A DNA stretch of 64,000 nt from Corbicula japonica (lineage: Eukaryota > Mollusca > Bivalvia > Venerida > Cyrenidae). The position numbers were made by a program, and so were the translations under genes. Location: assembly GCA_038501625.1 (NCBI GenBank), contig JAZAYU010000012.1, positions 5,270,001-5,334,000 of the forward strand, given 5' to 3'. Every line of letters starts with the position of its first letter. Positions within the stretch are counted from its first letter, which is position 1. The notes beneath the pieces are model-generated. The model did no database searches. It was not told where the DNA came from and saw only the letters and a list, made by a program, of their open reading frames with translations. Of this stretch, positions 1 to 8,206 are shown piece after piece.

Positions 1-50
1 GATCTACACGAACAGATATTGTTAAATTCATTGAATCATTTTTTATTAAC

Positions 51-182
51 ATGTACTGATGGTTGTGTGATCATGAACTGATGGTTGTGTGGACATGTAC
101 GGATGGTTGTGTGAACATGAACTGATGGTTGTGTAAACATGTACTGATGGTTGTGTGAACATGTAATGATGGTTGTGTGAAC
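51..182. repeat. 22-bp tandem repeat, 6 copies
   Basis: Six head-to-tail units of 22 bp (unit begins ATGTACTGATGGTTGTGTG) start at 51, 73, 95, 117, 139 and 161, differing by one to three substitutions. A short open frame on the minus strand here only reflects the repeat. Confidence 0.95.
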
Positions 183-381
183 AGTTTCGCAAACTTGTCT
201 TTGTAAGAAGACAGCACTCATTGAATAAGAGGATGACGGAAGAGGCGAAGCCAGTGGAACCTAACACATTTCCTCGTATACTTAGGTTATGATTAAAAAG
301 TGTACTTAGGTTATGATTAAAAAAAAAACAACTGGGATTTGGGCAACGCATATGTCATACGTTGATATAAACATGCCCTTT
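183..381. other. Non-coding stretch
   Basis: No exon recognised. A 24-bp unit ending TTAGGTTATGATTAAAAA is duplicated at about 276-323. Confidence 0.5.
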
Positions 382-474
382 TATTACCCATGCTATTTTT
401 TTCCTCTCTACCCTATGTCTGTGTAGGGAGGCTGTGTCTTTTGAATGGGGCCTTTCCTGATATGCATATTTCAC
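382..474 (+). repeat. R4 repeat, 3' fragment
   Basis: Matches the 3' part of the R4 family: a CCTCTCTAC box, the segment GGGAGGCTGTGTCT, then the terminus TCCTGATATGCATATTT at 455-471. Full copies are at 3849-4276 and 18856-19313. Confidence 0.8.
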
Positions 475-488
475 TATTTTACAGTTTT

Positions 489-507
489 CTCCTCTCTCTC
501 TCTCCCA

Positions 508-552
<45 letters not shown>
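489..552. repeat. (CT)n microsatellite
   Basis: About 64 bp of almost pure CT with a few interruptions, directly after the R4 terminus. Confidence 0.95.
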
Positions 553-673
553 CTCATATGAATTTGTCTCAAAGATTTTATAGCATTTAACGTGTTTAAA
601 AGTTATAATGACAAAATTAATCGTATGAACGTAAGTAAATATGATAATTGGCCAGTTCTAAGTAATTTCATAC

Positions 674-811
674 CCTTTTCAGCAAGATCTTTGTCGCATC
701 CATGATGTGTATCGTTTCTTTTGTCAACAGCATTGGTGTCCTTGCTGATAGTACAACGTTTTTCGGCAAGGGCACGTTGACGGGGTGTTGGTTTTGGGGG
801 TTTATTGAGTT
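674..811 (-). CDS. Linker exon, basic and Pro-rich
   Basis: This 138-nt exon (acceptor CTTTTAACAG, donor GTATGA, phase 1 to phase 1) encodes LNKPPKPTPRQRALAEKRC and a Lys/Asp-rich stretch ending LAEK. It is the last exon of this gene visible here; the reading frame must continue to the left of the window. Confidence 0.7.
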
Positions 812-1434
812 CTGTTAAAAGGAAAGTTGCAATTATTTGTTTTCTTGTAAAGAGCTTTATTCTATAACCCTTTACTATATTTATGTGATTGCGGCTATTT
901 CTGACTTGGCTATACCTGATATGCATATTTATGTTTGTTAAATATATGCGCATTGTTTACATTACATCGTGTACGGCAAGTAACAGTTATGTAATGTTAC
1001 TTCTGGTTTCGAGGCTTATTCAGAAAAATGCGGGGAAAAAACAAAGCTGACAAAACTATATTCAGAAAAAAATCATCAAAATGACTTACTATAGTTAGTT
1101 TCAGTAGCTATATATGGAGTTGGGGATATTTGTGAAGTTGTATCTTTAGCAACACCAAAGTCCTCTAAAGTACATTCATTTGATACTGCCTGACAGTCCA
1201 AGTCTGAAACAATGTAGAAGCGTTATTAATAATACCAGAAAATGACGACCCTTTTTCGGTAAGTTGCAAACGCAGTATGAAATAAGATAACCTCCACAGA
1301 AGTACACTTTAACTCTTCCTCCACTCACCAAAACGTGTTTATTAATTCCGCTATTAAGTGCCTGTCATGTTCATTCGAAATTTTCAATTAATACTGTCAA
1401 ACGTTATGTATTATACAAAATACAAAAATATCGA

Positions 1435-1493
<59 letters not shown>

Positions 1494-4400
1494 CTTTACA
1501 ATTTAGTATTATAATTAATAAAGTAACTATGGACTATGTAGGCTCTCTTTTACTAGTATTAATGTTTTATTGCTTTCTAGTTGAAATTTAAAGAGTTGTA
1601 CATGCTTATAATTAAAATTTTCATTAACTCGTTTTATCCTATTTCTGTATACCATGCCTACATGTTTTCACTGAAAATGATATAAGAAATTATATCATCT
1701 TACCATTTTCCCCAGCTGTAACTCTGGTTGCAGTTGCTAGTGGAGAAGTATCATCCACAGCTTCTAAGACTTCTGACAACGACTCATTGAAGATTGTAGG
1801 CTTGTTGAAGTCTGAAATAAGGCTATGCAATTTGAAAGCGACCGAGTGAAGTGTTTGTTATTGAAAAAAAATTATGAGCTAACCTTATTATAACACTTTT
1901 CTTGGAAGTCAAAAATATATAAGAACCTATAATTTTACAAATAGTATAGGGTTTGTGATATACCGATTTGCTATCATTGCTTAATAAGAATGCTTTAACA
2001 GTCAACATTTAATTAATAAATGTAATTTTCTATTACATTTAGTCAGCTTTCTTTTTTTACGTTCTATAGAAGACATACTGCTTGTTTAACATATGATTAT
2101 GATGCTGCGAAGCAATCGACGGTCTCCGGCAAGCTTCGGATATGACGTTGAAATCACCGAAGCGTGATCCGAGTGGGTACAAAGAAGCAAACCCAAGTTA
2201 ATAACGTGTAGTACAAGTGCAAGCTGTAAGGTACCTGTGTATGGATTTGGTGCAGCAAAGGGTGGCATGGGTGGCTCGTATTTGCACGAATCCCATTCGC
2301 TGTAGGAATCGGCTGATTCATCAGACGTTGTCACTTGTTTAGGACTCGTTTCAGAAGACGCACTATCATTGCCTTTTATCTGTATCGTGTCGTTAATAGA
2401 TTCTTTATACTGGTCTTCTCCTGAACTTTCAACAAGCTGTTTGCAAGCCGTTTCTTCCGATCCGTACATGTTTAGGTAGCCGAAGCTGGAGCCATGCTGT
2501 TTCAAAGACTCATTTTGTCCTTTAACAAAGCGTTCTTCAATTAAATGACAATACTTTTATTTTGATATCACTGGCTCTTATTATAAAGGGTTTGGGGATT
2601 TAATTTATTTGTTTTTGTGGTTCGCCAATTAGCTACTGATCCTTTGCTTTCTTCTGTTGGTGAAACATTGTGAAAGGGGCAATAACTCGATGAGTTACTA
2701 GTATCTGTTGAATATAATAACTAGTAATAACTATATAAAGGTGTTGGGTCCGTATATTAAGGTTAAGGAAAGCTTGATATTGGCAGTTTCTTCATGTACA
2801 GTTAAACCTGCCTTAGCAGCCATCTGCATTCAGCAACCACCTGTCTCAAACAGCCAGTTTGAATGTGTCCTAAACTGAATATTTTGATCTAATTTTTACA
2901 TGTCTTCAACAGCCACCTGTGTTAAGCAACCACTTTTTGTCACTCCAATGGGTGGCTGCTAAAAAAAGGTTGACTGTTTTAAATCCGTGTTTTCTGCGCC
3001 ACACTGCCTGTCAAGTTTGTCGTGGGCAGTGTATATCTTTATCTCTTTTTCTATCTACATTGTCATCTTGTGTGTGAATAAATTGTTTATATTTTAATAA
3101 CGGATATTTTCAAGTATTCTTACCTCCGTATTGTTTCATTTCCGCAATATTGAGAATTTCTACTGCTTTGATCACTTTGTTTTCAGTCAACCCATCGATA
3201 AAATGTAGGTACCAGTACGTGTGGTTTGTCGGGAGACATTCTAGCAAACTGTCTGTGGCATGTACGGGTCCTTTTTCCCTTTCTATGCGCGCAATCTCAT
3301 CTTTTTCTTCGCTAGTTATAACAGCTGCTGCCCAAAGCTTTGGTGTCAGCTTTGATGGTGTAATCAGTTGACGGAGAATAGGGGAGACTATCCTCACGTA
3401 TTCTCGCTGATATGTGTGGTCAACTGGGCCAGTGGCTGACAGTACTTCCACAATGTATCGGTATCCTAATTAAAATAACACATTATATTTTTACACCTTG
3501 TATAACGAATCTTTCTCGTTTGATAAAGAACTATAGAGTCAAGATGTTCTGAAAATCATTCTGTAAATAAAAAAAATCTTTAGCCAACGCTGGGAATCGA
3601 ACCATTACGGCGACAGCGTCCAGCCACACAACGCCGAACGCTCTACCGAGTGAGATAACCGTGGCGACCCAATTAAAAGTTGCGCGGTCATAACCCTGAT
3701 ATAGTGTTCGTCACAGCGAAAAACCGATTATATATACTGATAACAGTACTGACTGATAAGTACGGAGAGACTTTTAACGGCCGCCACTCTGCATAAACAG
3801 TGCTATAAAATCAAGGCATACAAATTCTTTAATAGATGACGACAGTGTTCTTGCTGATTTTACTCCAGGAGCTCTGGTCTCGGTAAGATCATTGAGTACC
3901 CGCCCTTTGGCGATGCTATTAGCTTCTTATGTTTTATATGTTTGTGTGCTTTTGCATGCAACATTGTTGAGCCGATAAATGGGTTGGAGTTGTTTCACCA
4001 AGACAACTTGTACTTGTTTTGTGATATGAGAACCTGTTGGGGCAAGTGTGAGGTTGGTGCACCCAAGCACCTGGTTTAAACCCCCAGTGGCAATTTGATT
4101 TGCCACTGACCGTATCAAGGCGGTAACCCATCGGGTTCTTATTTTTGTTTATTGTTAGTGGTGTCTTTTTTGAAACTGATAATTTTATTAACCATGTTCT
4201 CTCCCTCTCTCTTCCTCTTGACTGTGTAGGAGGCTGTTTTTTTCTGAATGTGGCGATTCCTGATATGCATATTTCACCTTTTTTTCAAAAAGTTTGTAAG
4301 TCTTAAGTTTTACTTTCTACAGTTGTCAATATCTAAATTTTTAACAACTTAACACATCCAATCAAAAAGATTTTTGGCAACTGTTGTGGCGTCATGCAAC

Positions 4401-4683
4401 GGTTATTTCATCGACAATAACCTTATTTTATTAAAACGAATTTTATCAGCAAGTTGAGAAATCAAAACACAGTTCAAAACCAGGTCAAGTTTTCCCATAT
4501 GAACTTTACAAACATAAAATGTTTACAGTGTATTGACTATCTTACCACACTTTTCTAAAGCGTTTACGAACTGTTGCCAATTCTGAGATGACATATGTCT
4601 GTGGGAAGATAATTCATCCAGGAGATAGATCATTGCTGCACGAGCATCCCGATCTTCAATGGCTTGAATTTTCCGAGAATCCG
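674..4683 (-). CDS. RIG-I-like receptor, tandem-CARD N-terminal region (partial gene)
   Basis: Six minus-strand exons (4546-4683, 3124-3465, 2235-2519, 1704-1811, 1090-1203, 674-811) each have an AG acceptor and a GT donor. Spliced, they give 375 codons with no stop. Residues 1-60 are the later helices of a CARD (RKIQAIEDRDARAAMIYLLD, then WQQFVNALEKCGY). Residues 66-150 are a second complete CARD (core ITSEEKDEIARIEREKG, then LLECL). Residues 160-375 are a polar, Ser/Thr/Pro-rich linker. Two CARDs plus a linker is the layout of RIG-I and MDA5, cytosolic sensors of viral double-stranded RNA that signal through MAVS by CARD-CARD contact; that function is known of the family and inferred here. 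The helicase exons would lie left of position 674, outside the window. The exon with the first CARD1 helices was not found. Other CARD proteins such as NOD-type receptors remain possible, but no NACHT follows within the window. Confidence 0.6.
914..930 (+). repeat. R4 terminus fragment
   Basis: Isolated copy of the R4 end, CCTGATATGCATATTT, in the intron between the 674-811 and 1090-1203 exons. Confidence 0.5.
1090..1203 (-). CDS. Linker exon
   Basis: This 114-nt exon (acceptor TTTCAG, consensus donor GTAAGT, phase 1 to phase 1) encodes a polar segment with CTLEDFGVAKDTTSQISP. Open only in the frame set by its neighbours; the two other frames meet stops. Confidence 0.75.
1433..1491. repeat. 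(AAT)n microsatellite
   Basis: About 18 uninterrupted AAT units, intronic. Confidence 0.95.
1704..1811 (-). CDS. Linker exon
   Basis: This 108-nt exon (acceptor TTATTTCAG, donor GTAAGA, phase 1 to phase 1) encodes a polar sequence with FNESLSEVLEAVDDTSP. It resembles the next exon in length and in its first residues (DF versus DL), suggesting exon duplication or a shared modular origin. Confidence 0.75.
2235..2519 (-). CDS. Linker exon, acidic and Ser-rich
   Basis: This 285-nt exon (donor GTACCT, phase 1 to phase 1) encodes a polar segment with KGNDSASSETSPKQ, DESADSYSEWDS and a proline-rich YEPPMPPFAAPNPYT. The acceptor TTAAAG has a weak pyrimidine tract, so the left-hand residues are less certain. 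Such disordered linkers join CARDs to the helicase in RIG-I-like receptors. Confidence 0.75.
2797..2985. repeat. R3 dispersed repeat
   Basis: Shares AACCTGCCTTAGCAGCCA, AGCCAGTTTGAATGTG and GTTAAGCAACCAC segments with 37553-37692. It lies in the intron upstream of the 2235-2519 exon. Family unknown. Confidence 0.7.
3124..3465 (-). CDS. CARD2 exon
   Basis: This 342-nt exon (acceptor TTTTAATTAG, donor GTAAGA, phase 1 to phase 1) begins with the last helix of CARD1 (GYRYIVEVL). It then encodes a full CARD: YVRIVSPILRQLI, LTPKLWAAAVITSEEKDEI, ATDSLLECL and YWYLHFIDGLTENKV. It is the longest and least ambiguous coding exon of this gene. The fold assignment comes from the pattern of hydrophobic and charged positions. 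Confidence 0.85.
3590..3668 (-). repeat. tRNA-like / SINE-type promoter fragment
   Basis: On the minus strand a box-A-like CTCACTCGGTAGAGCG is followed about 35 nt later by a canonical box B, GGTTCGATTCC. The acceptor arms pair only partly and no clean cloverleaf forms, so a tRNA-derived SINE head or tRNA pseudogene is more likely than a working tRNA. Confidence 0.45.
3849..4276 (+). repeat. R4 repeat, near full length
   Basis: About 430 bp. It starts near TTCTTGCTGATTTTACTCCA and contains TAGTACCCGCCCTTTGGC-like and GTGGCAATTTGATTTGCCAC hairpin segments. It ends with a CT-rich box, GTAGGAGGCTG and the terminus TCCTGATATGCATATTT at 4258-4274. It aligns over its whole length with 18856-19313. 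No coding capacity and no clear terminal inverted repeat; non-autonomous, superfamily uncertain. Confidence 0.8.
4546..4683 (-). CDS. CARD1 exon (second half of CARD1)
   Basis: This 138-nt exon lies between acceptor TTTTGTAG and donor GTAAGA, phase 1 at both ends. It encodes an amphipathic helix set (IQAIEDRDARAAMIYLLDEL) and the conserved Trp/Phe segment WQQFVNALEKC that closes a CARD. It should be preceded by an exon with CARD helices 1 and 2, which I could not locate. Confidence 0.8.
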
Positions 4684-5511
4684 CTACAAAAGTCAGTCGT
4701 TTAGGTTATAGTTCATAAAAAACAACAAATAAAAACAACTGAGAAACTATGCGATATGTTTGATAACAGGACTATTGTTACAATAAATTCAATGTTGTTT
4801 CATGTCCCCCTTGTATACAGAAAACTTTTTTCTTACTGGTCACGTATGCATAAATCACAATTAGAACGATGTTCGAACAGTAAAGCATTTGTGATTTTTG
4901 GAATTTGACACCGGCCTCGATCGCGATTTACATTTTCTTCGAAAAATTAACTCCTAATGAACTTCAGCTAAATAAAGCGTATACTTTAGAAAATCAAGCT
5001 TTCTTGATCTAAATCGTACTACTGAAAATGGATTCGTACCACTAAATATATGATAAAATAGAACGAAATTGGTTTCAATATTTAATTGTACAGTTTTTAG
5101 ATGGTGGTGTCCTGCTTACAGCACCTTAACGTGGTTTATATATTTCACAGTTTATTGTTTATTTCGTAGTTCAAAAATACAATTGCAGTTTATGCCATTT
5201 TTTCATACCAATAGTTTTGATAGATTTTGTTAACGTTTATGCACATTCACTAATGAAATAAAATATACGATAAAATGATATGTCACCAGGATTGTTAGAA
5301 TTGCATTGATCTTTTAAGATTGACACATTTAACGTACGGATATTGGAAACTTATAACAGTTTTTCATAAGTTGGACGAAATGAAGCTTATATAATCAAAA
5401 TCATACATACACAGGAACGGCAGGTAAGGAATAAGATGTCTCACTTTAACTGTTATCAAAAGAAGTGGTTGAAATATCTGTATCATCCTAACGTAATGCA
5501 CTGTGTCGTGA

Positions 5512-5640
5512 TGGAAGTCCTACAGAAGCAGATATCAGAACAATACATGTAAAACTTAAAACGATTGTATGATATGGATTCTTGAACAAAAACATGAAAG
5601 CATTAGAAGTCCTGCGGAAGCAGATATCATAATAATACAC
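5512..5640. repeat. Imperfect direct duplication
   Basis: The segment GAAGTCCTACAGAAGCAGAT at 5514 recurs as GAAGTCCTGCGGAAGCAGAT at 5605, with about 35 bp of similarity in each copy. Confidence 0.8.
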
Positions 5641-5876
5641 CTTAAAAATCGCATTATATTTATTTTGAACGAGCAATAACATTCAAGCAATCAAGCTTTT
5701 AATTCCATGATATTGTTCTCAAAGGTAAAACATGTAAAATTGGTGCAGTGGATGCACGGGGATACGTCCTATTCAGTGATGGGGAATTATTATGATCAGA
5801 TACACGTTTTTAACTGTAACTTGGCATCCGTCGTTCAAGCTAACAATGTTTTGGTTGGCTTCTTTTAAAAAATGTG

Positions 5877-5995
5877 AAATATGCATATCAGGAATGGCCA
5901 CATCAAGCCTCCCCGCACAGCCTCCCCACACAGCCAAAATGTAGAGAGGAAAAGTGAGCATGATATTACAATAATCAGTTTCAAAATTGACGCCA
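5877..5995 (-). repeat. R4 repeat, 3' fragment
   Basis: Reverse orientation: terminus AAATATGCATATCAGGA at 5877-5893, then GCCTCCCCACACAGCC and a GAGAGGAAAAG box. Confidence 0.8.
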
Positions 5996-6156
5996 CAAAC
6001 AATTAACGAAAGGGAGAGTCCGAGCGGTACAAGGATATGTAAAAGTGTTGAATACGTAATTTATAATTGCAGGTTGAAAAACACTTGTGCCATGATCAGC
6101 CTCAATTATGTAAGGATAATGCATTGTATTATTGAAAATAAATCCGCATAGCTTAC

Positions 6157-6207
6157 TTTCGTTTTTGAAGGCTCAATCTGTTTCACTTCCGTTTCCGATT
6201 TCACACT
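6157..6207 (-). CDS. Possible small exon, unassigned
   Basis: A 51-nt interval with acceptor TTTAGATCAG and donor GTAAGC is open in phase 0 only and encodes SVKSETEVKQIEPSKTK. Its phase does not match the phase-1 exons of the CARD gene, so it may be an alternative or untranslated exon, or chance. Confidence 0.25.
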
Positions 6208-6716
6208 CTGATCTAAATACACAGAATTTAAGTTTTTTAATAACAAAGTTCTACACGTTTGATTTAAAACAATTGATCTATAGTAATTCTTCAGTTTGAT
6301 TCTATGAGATCAAATATGTTATCACCATATAAAATGTGAAACGCGTTTAACGACTTTCAAAGGTCGTAAAGTTAACATACCAACAGTCGGGGTCAAAAAC
6401 AGATGCACTGTAACAATTTCGCTTTTAGAAAGCAAGAAATCCATGTTTTCGCCAAAAAAGTATATTTAATGATCATTGTAAAAAAGATTATTATAATAAC
6501 AGAGGTAGAAAATTATTTCTTTGGAATTGAGGTTGGGATTTATACAACAATTTATGAGTAAATACACACTTATCCAACTAAAAATATATTTTCAAGTTGC
6601 CATGGTGAATCATCTCCAACGCACCAACTCTTTTCGACGATGTGTCAGGCAAATACACAAAAAGGCAGCTAATAAAATGATTAGGTGTTCGATGATATTC
6701 CGCGAAAAGAGAACCT

Positions 6717-6777
6717 GCCCCCCCCCCCTCCCCCCCCCCCCCCCCCCCCAATATCACGAAACAAATTGCCCCCCCCC
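6717..6777. repeat. Poly-C tracts
   Basis: Long C runs near 6717-6749 and 6769-6777 flank a duplicated ATATCACGAAACAAATTG segment. Run lengths in such tracts are often assembly-uncertain. Confidence 0.9.
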
Positions 6778-6926
6778 ATATCACGAAACAAATTGAGTTT
6801 GATTTTTAACTCACCTTAAAAAGATAATTTTGAAAATTATAAAGAATACTTGATTGATTTAGGTTTTAAGAATAAGCCTTTGTAATATTTCTTGTTTTAA
6901 ATGCAGTTTTAAAAATTTGTTTAATG

Positions 6927-6932
6927 TTTATT
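6927..6932 (-). terminator. Polyadenylation signal AATAAA
   Basis: AATAAA on the minus strand, 36 nt downstream of the stop codon of the tyrosine-rich tail gene. Confidence 0.5.
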
Positions 6933-6967
6933 ATGAAAAAAACTCAAATAACTGTTTGAGTAAAAAC

Positions 6968-7086
6968 TCAAAACACCCAGCCAATATGGTTTAGATATTG
7001 TTCAGTTGCCCCAAGGATATACTTCTCTGTTTTTAATTTTTGCATTTGGCGTTCTCTGTGATATGCAGGATCTATATTCTCAGATC
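6968..7086 (-). CDS. Terminal exon of tyrosine-tail gene
   Basis: Acceptor TTACAGAG is used at its second AG so that the frame matches the upstream donor. It encodes SENIDPAYHRERQMQKLK, EKYILGATEQYLNHIGWVF and a TGA stop at 6968-6970. Confidence 0.6.
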
Positions 7087-8001
7087 CTCTGTAATTAAAA
7101 TGTTTGTACGCATGTGACGGTGAATATTTGATTTTCAAAAAGTATTTCAAATATTATTTCAAGGCCTGAATATTTTGATCGAAATACCTTCAATTATATT
7201 GTAGTTCGCATCTTGGTCATTTTCTATTCTGGCAGATATGTTTACAACAATACCGCAATGGTGTGCATATGGCTTAGAGTCATGATTGTTGTCCTCTAGG
7301 GCATATGGATCACTCACATACGAGCCATATGAATCATACTGCGCTACCTCTGCACCATTGTATGCGGGGTCATTTATAATATCGTCTTCCAGGACCTTTA
7401 ACGTATAATAAAATGTGATTAAAAAGCATAGATCTTCTAGCATGAAGGGTCGGATGATTCCAGAAAAGGGGATCGTCTAGGGCAATGTAAAGGTTGTTAC
7501 TGGATGATTTCTGGCCAAACCTCCACGAACATTAAATATTGCTGTCCAAAAAAGTGGGTTCAAGAAACCCCATGGAAACCCCCTCGTATTCCGCCTCTTA
7601 ATATTACATTTATTTTAATTGTATAAGAATTTGAAGTCGAAAGAAAATAACATGAGTTGTTTTGTTAACCTGATTCAATAATTCTCTTGTATATCCAAAG
7701 AAAAGTAAAGTATGCACAACAGGATTTGCCACACTCCGAAAACACAGCCTCCCCACGCAGCCAGAAAGTAGAGAGGAAAAGAGAACACGGGTTTTATAAG
7801 ATCAATTTCGAATACGACACCACAAGTTAGGAACCCTTACATACTGCATTAGTTGCAAACTGAAATCATCCAAACGAAATACAATTATAGCCAATGAGAT
7901 GTATGGAAATGATTGACTATAGCTTTTACCTGAGTTCCGATCACGTTGATGCCGAAATCGATACTATCTGCCCGCCCTACACAAGAAATCGCCTTAATTT
8001 T
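6968..8001 (-). CDS. 3' exons of an unidentified gene with a tyrosine-rich C-terminal tail
   Basis: Three minus-strand exons (7930-8001, 7188-7395, 6968-7086) join in compatible phases (0 to 0, 0 to 1, 1 to stop) into 132 codons ending in TGA, followed by AATAAA. The tail is acidic then basic and has many tyrosines in short contexts: DPAY twice, DSYGSY, DPYAL, ANYNII, EKYIL and EQYLNH. YxN (YLN) is a known Grb2 SH2-type context, and YxxI/L resembles immune-receptor or endocytic signals, so a phosphotyrosine signalling tail is plausible by inference. No transmembrane segment or catalytic domain lies in these exons; upstream exons were not found. I do not recognise the protein. Confidence 0.6.
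7188..7395 (-). CDS. Exon of tyrosine-tail gene
   Basis: This 208-nt exon runs phase 0 to 1, acceptor TACGTTAAAG, donor GTATTT. It encodes VLEDDIINDPAYNGAEVAQY and further Tyr-rich sequence to DANYNIIE. The acceptor tract is only moderately pyrimidine-rich. Confidence 0.6.
7735..7835 (-). repeat. R4 repeat fragment
   Basis: Contains ACAGCCTCCCCACGCAGCC, the GAGAGGAAAAG box and ACGACACCACAA. The ATATGCATAT end is missing. It lies in the intron between the 7188 and 7930 exons. Confidence 0.75.
7930..8001 (-). CDS. Exon of tyrosine-tail gene
   Basis: This 72-nt exon runs phase 0 to 0, acceptor TTATTACAG, donor CAG|GTAAAA. It encodes ISCVGRADSIDFGINVIGTQ after a KIKA start. The acceptor directly abuts an (ATT)n microsatellite, which supplies its T-rich tract. 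Confidence 0.55.
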
Positions 8002-8003
8002 CT

Positions 8004-8004
<1 letters not shown>

Positions 8005-8061
<57 letters not shown>

Positions 8062-8073
8062 TAATAATAATAA
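8005..8073. repeat. (AAT)n microsatellite
   Basis: About 22 AAT units with one CAA interruption, starting two bases from the acceptor AG of the 7930-8001 exon. Confidence 0.95.
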
Positions 8074-8149
8074 GTTATACTGTCGTTCTAGTTGACGAAA
8101 GTGACGAGCCTAGCACTAAATAACACCAGTCGGATTGCTTCCCTCTTTT

Positions 8150-8206
8150 GTTTTGTGTGTGAAGAGGCTGTGTTATGTGAATGCGGTCTTTTTTAAAATG
8201 CACATT
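8150..8206 (+). repeat. R4 repeat fragment
   Basis: GAGGCTGTGTTATGTGAATG and the following bases match the R4 3' region; decayed. Confidence 0.55.

Larger units (their letters stand above)
4684..6926. other. Stretch between two genes, no firm exon
   Basis: This should contain the missing 5' exons of the tandem-CARD gene. Nothing here encodes CARD helices 1 and 2 recognisably. Weak splice-bounded candidates on the minus strand are 6157-6207 and 6382-6408. Repeats inside are listed separately. Confidence 0.5.

Noticed and set aside
46..351. 101-codon and 61-codon minus-strand frames with NHQ/TTI repeats
   Set aside because: They only reflect the 22-bp tandem repeat; no splice sites or start context.
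2086..2234. Extension of the linker frame beyond the GTACCT donor
   Set aside because: The phase pattern of all neighbouring exons supports splicing at 2235; the extension has low complexity and no motif.
3150..3371. 73-codon plus-strand frame
   Set aside because: Antisense shadow of the CARD2 exon.
6578..6784. Minus-strand glycine-rich 68-codon frame
   Set aside because: The glycine run is translated poly-C; no splice support and no CARD similarity.
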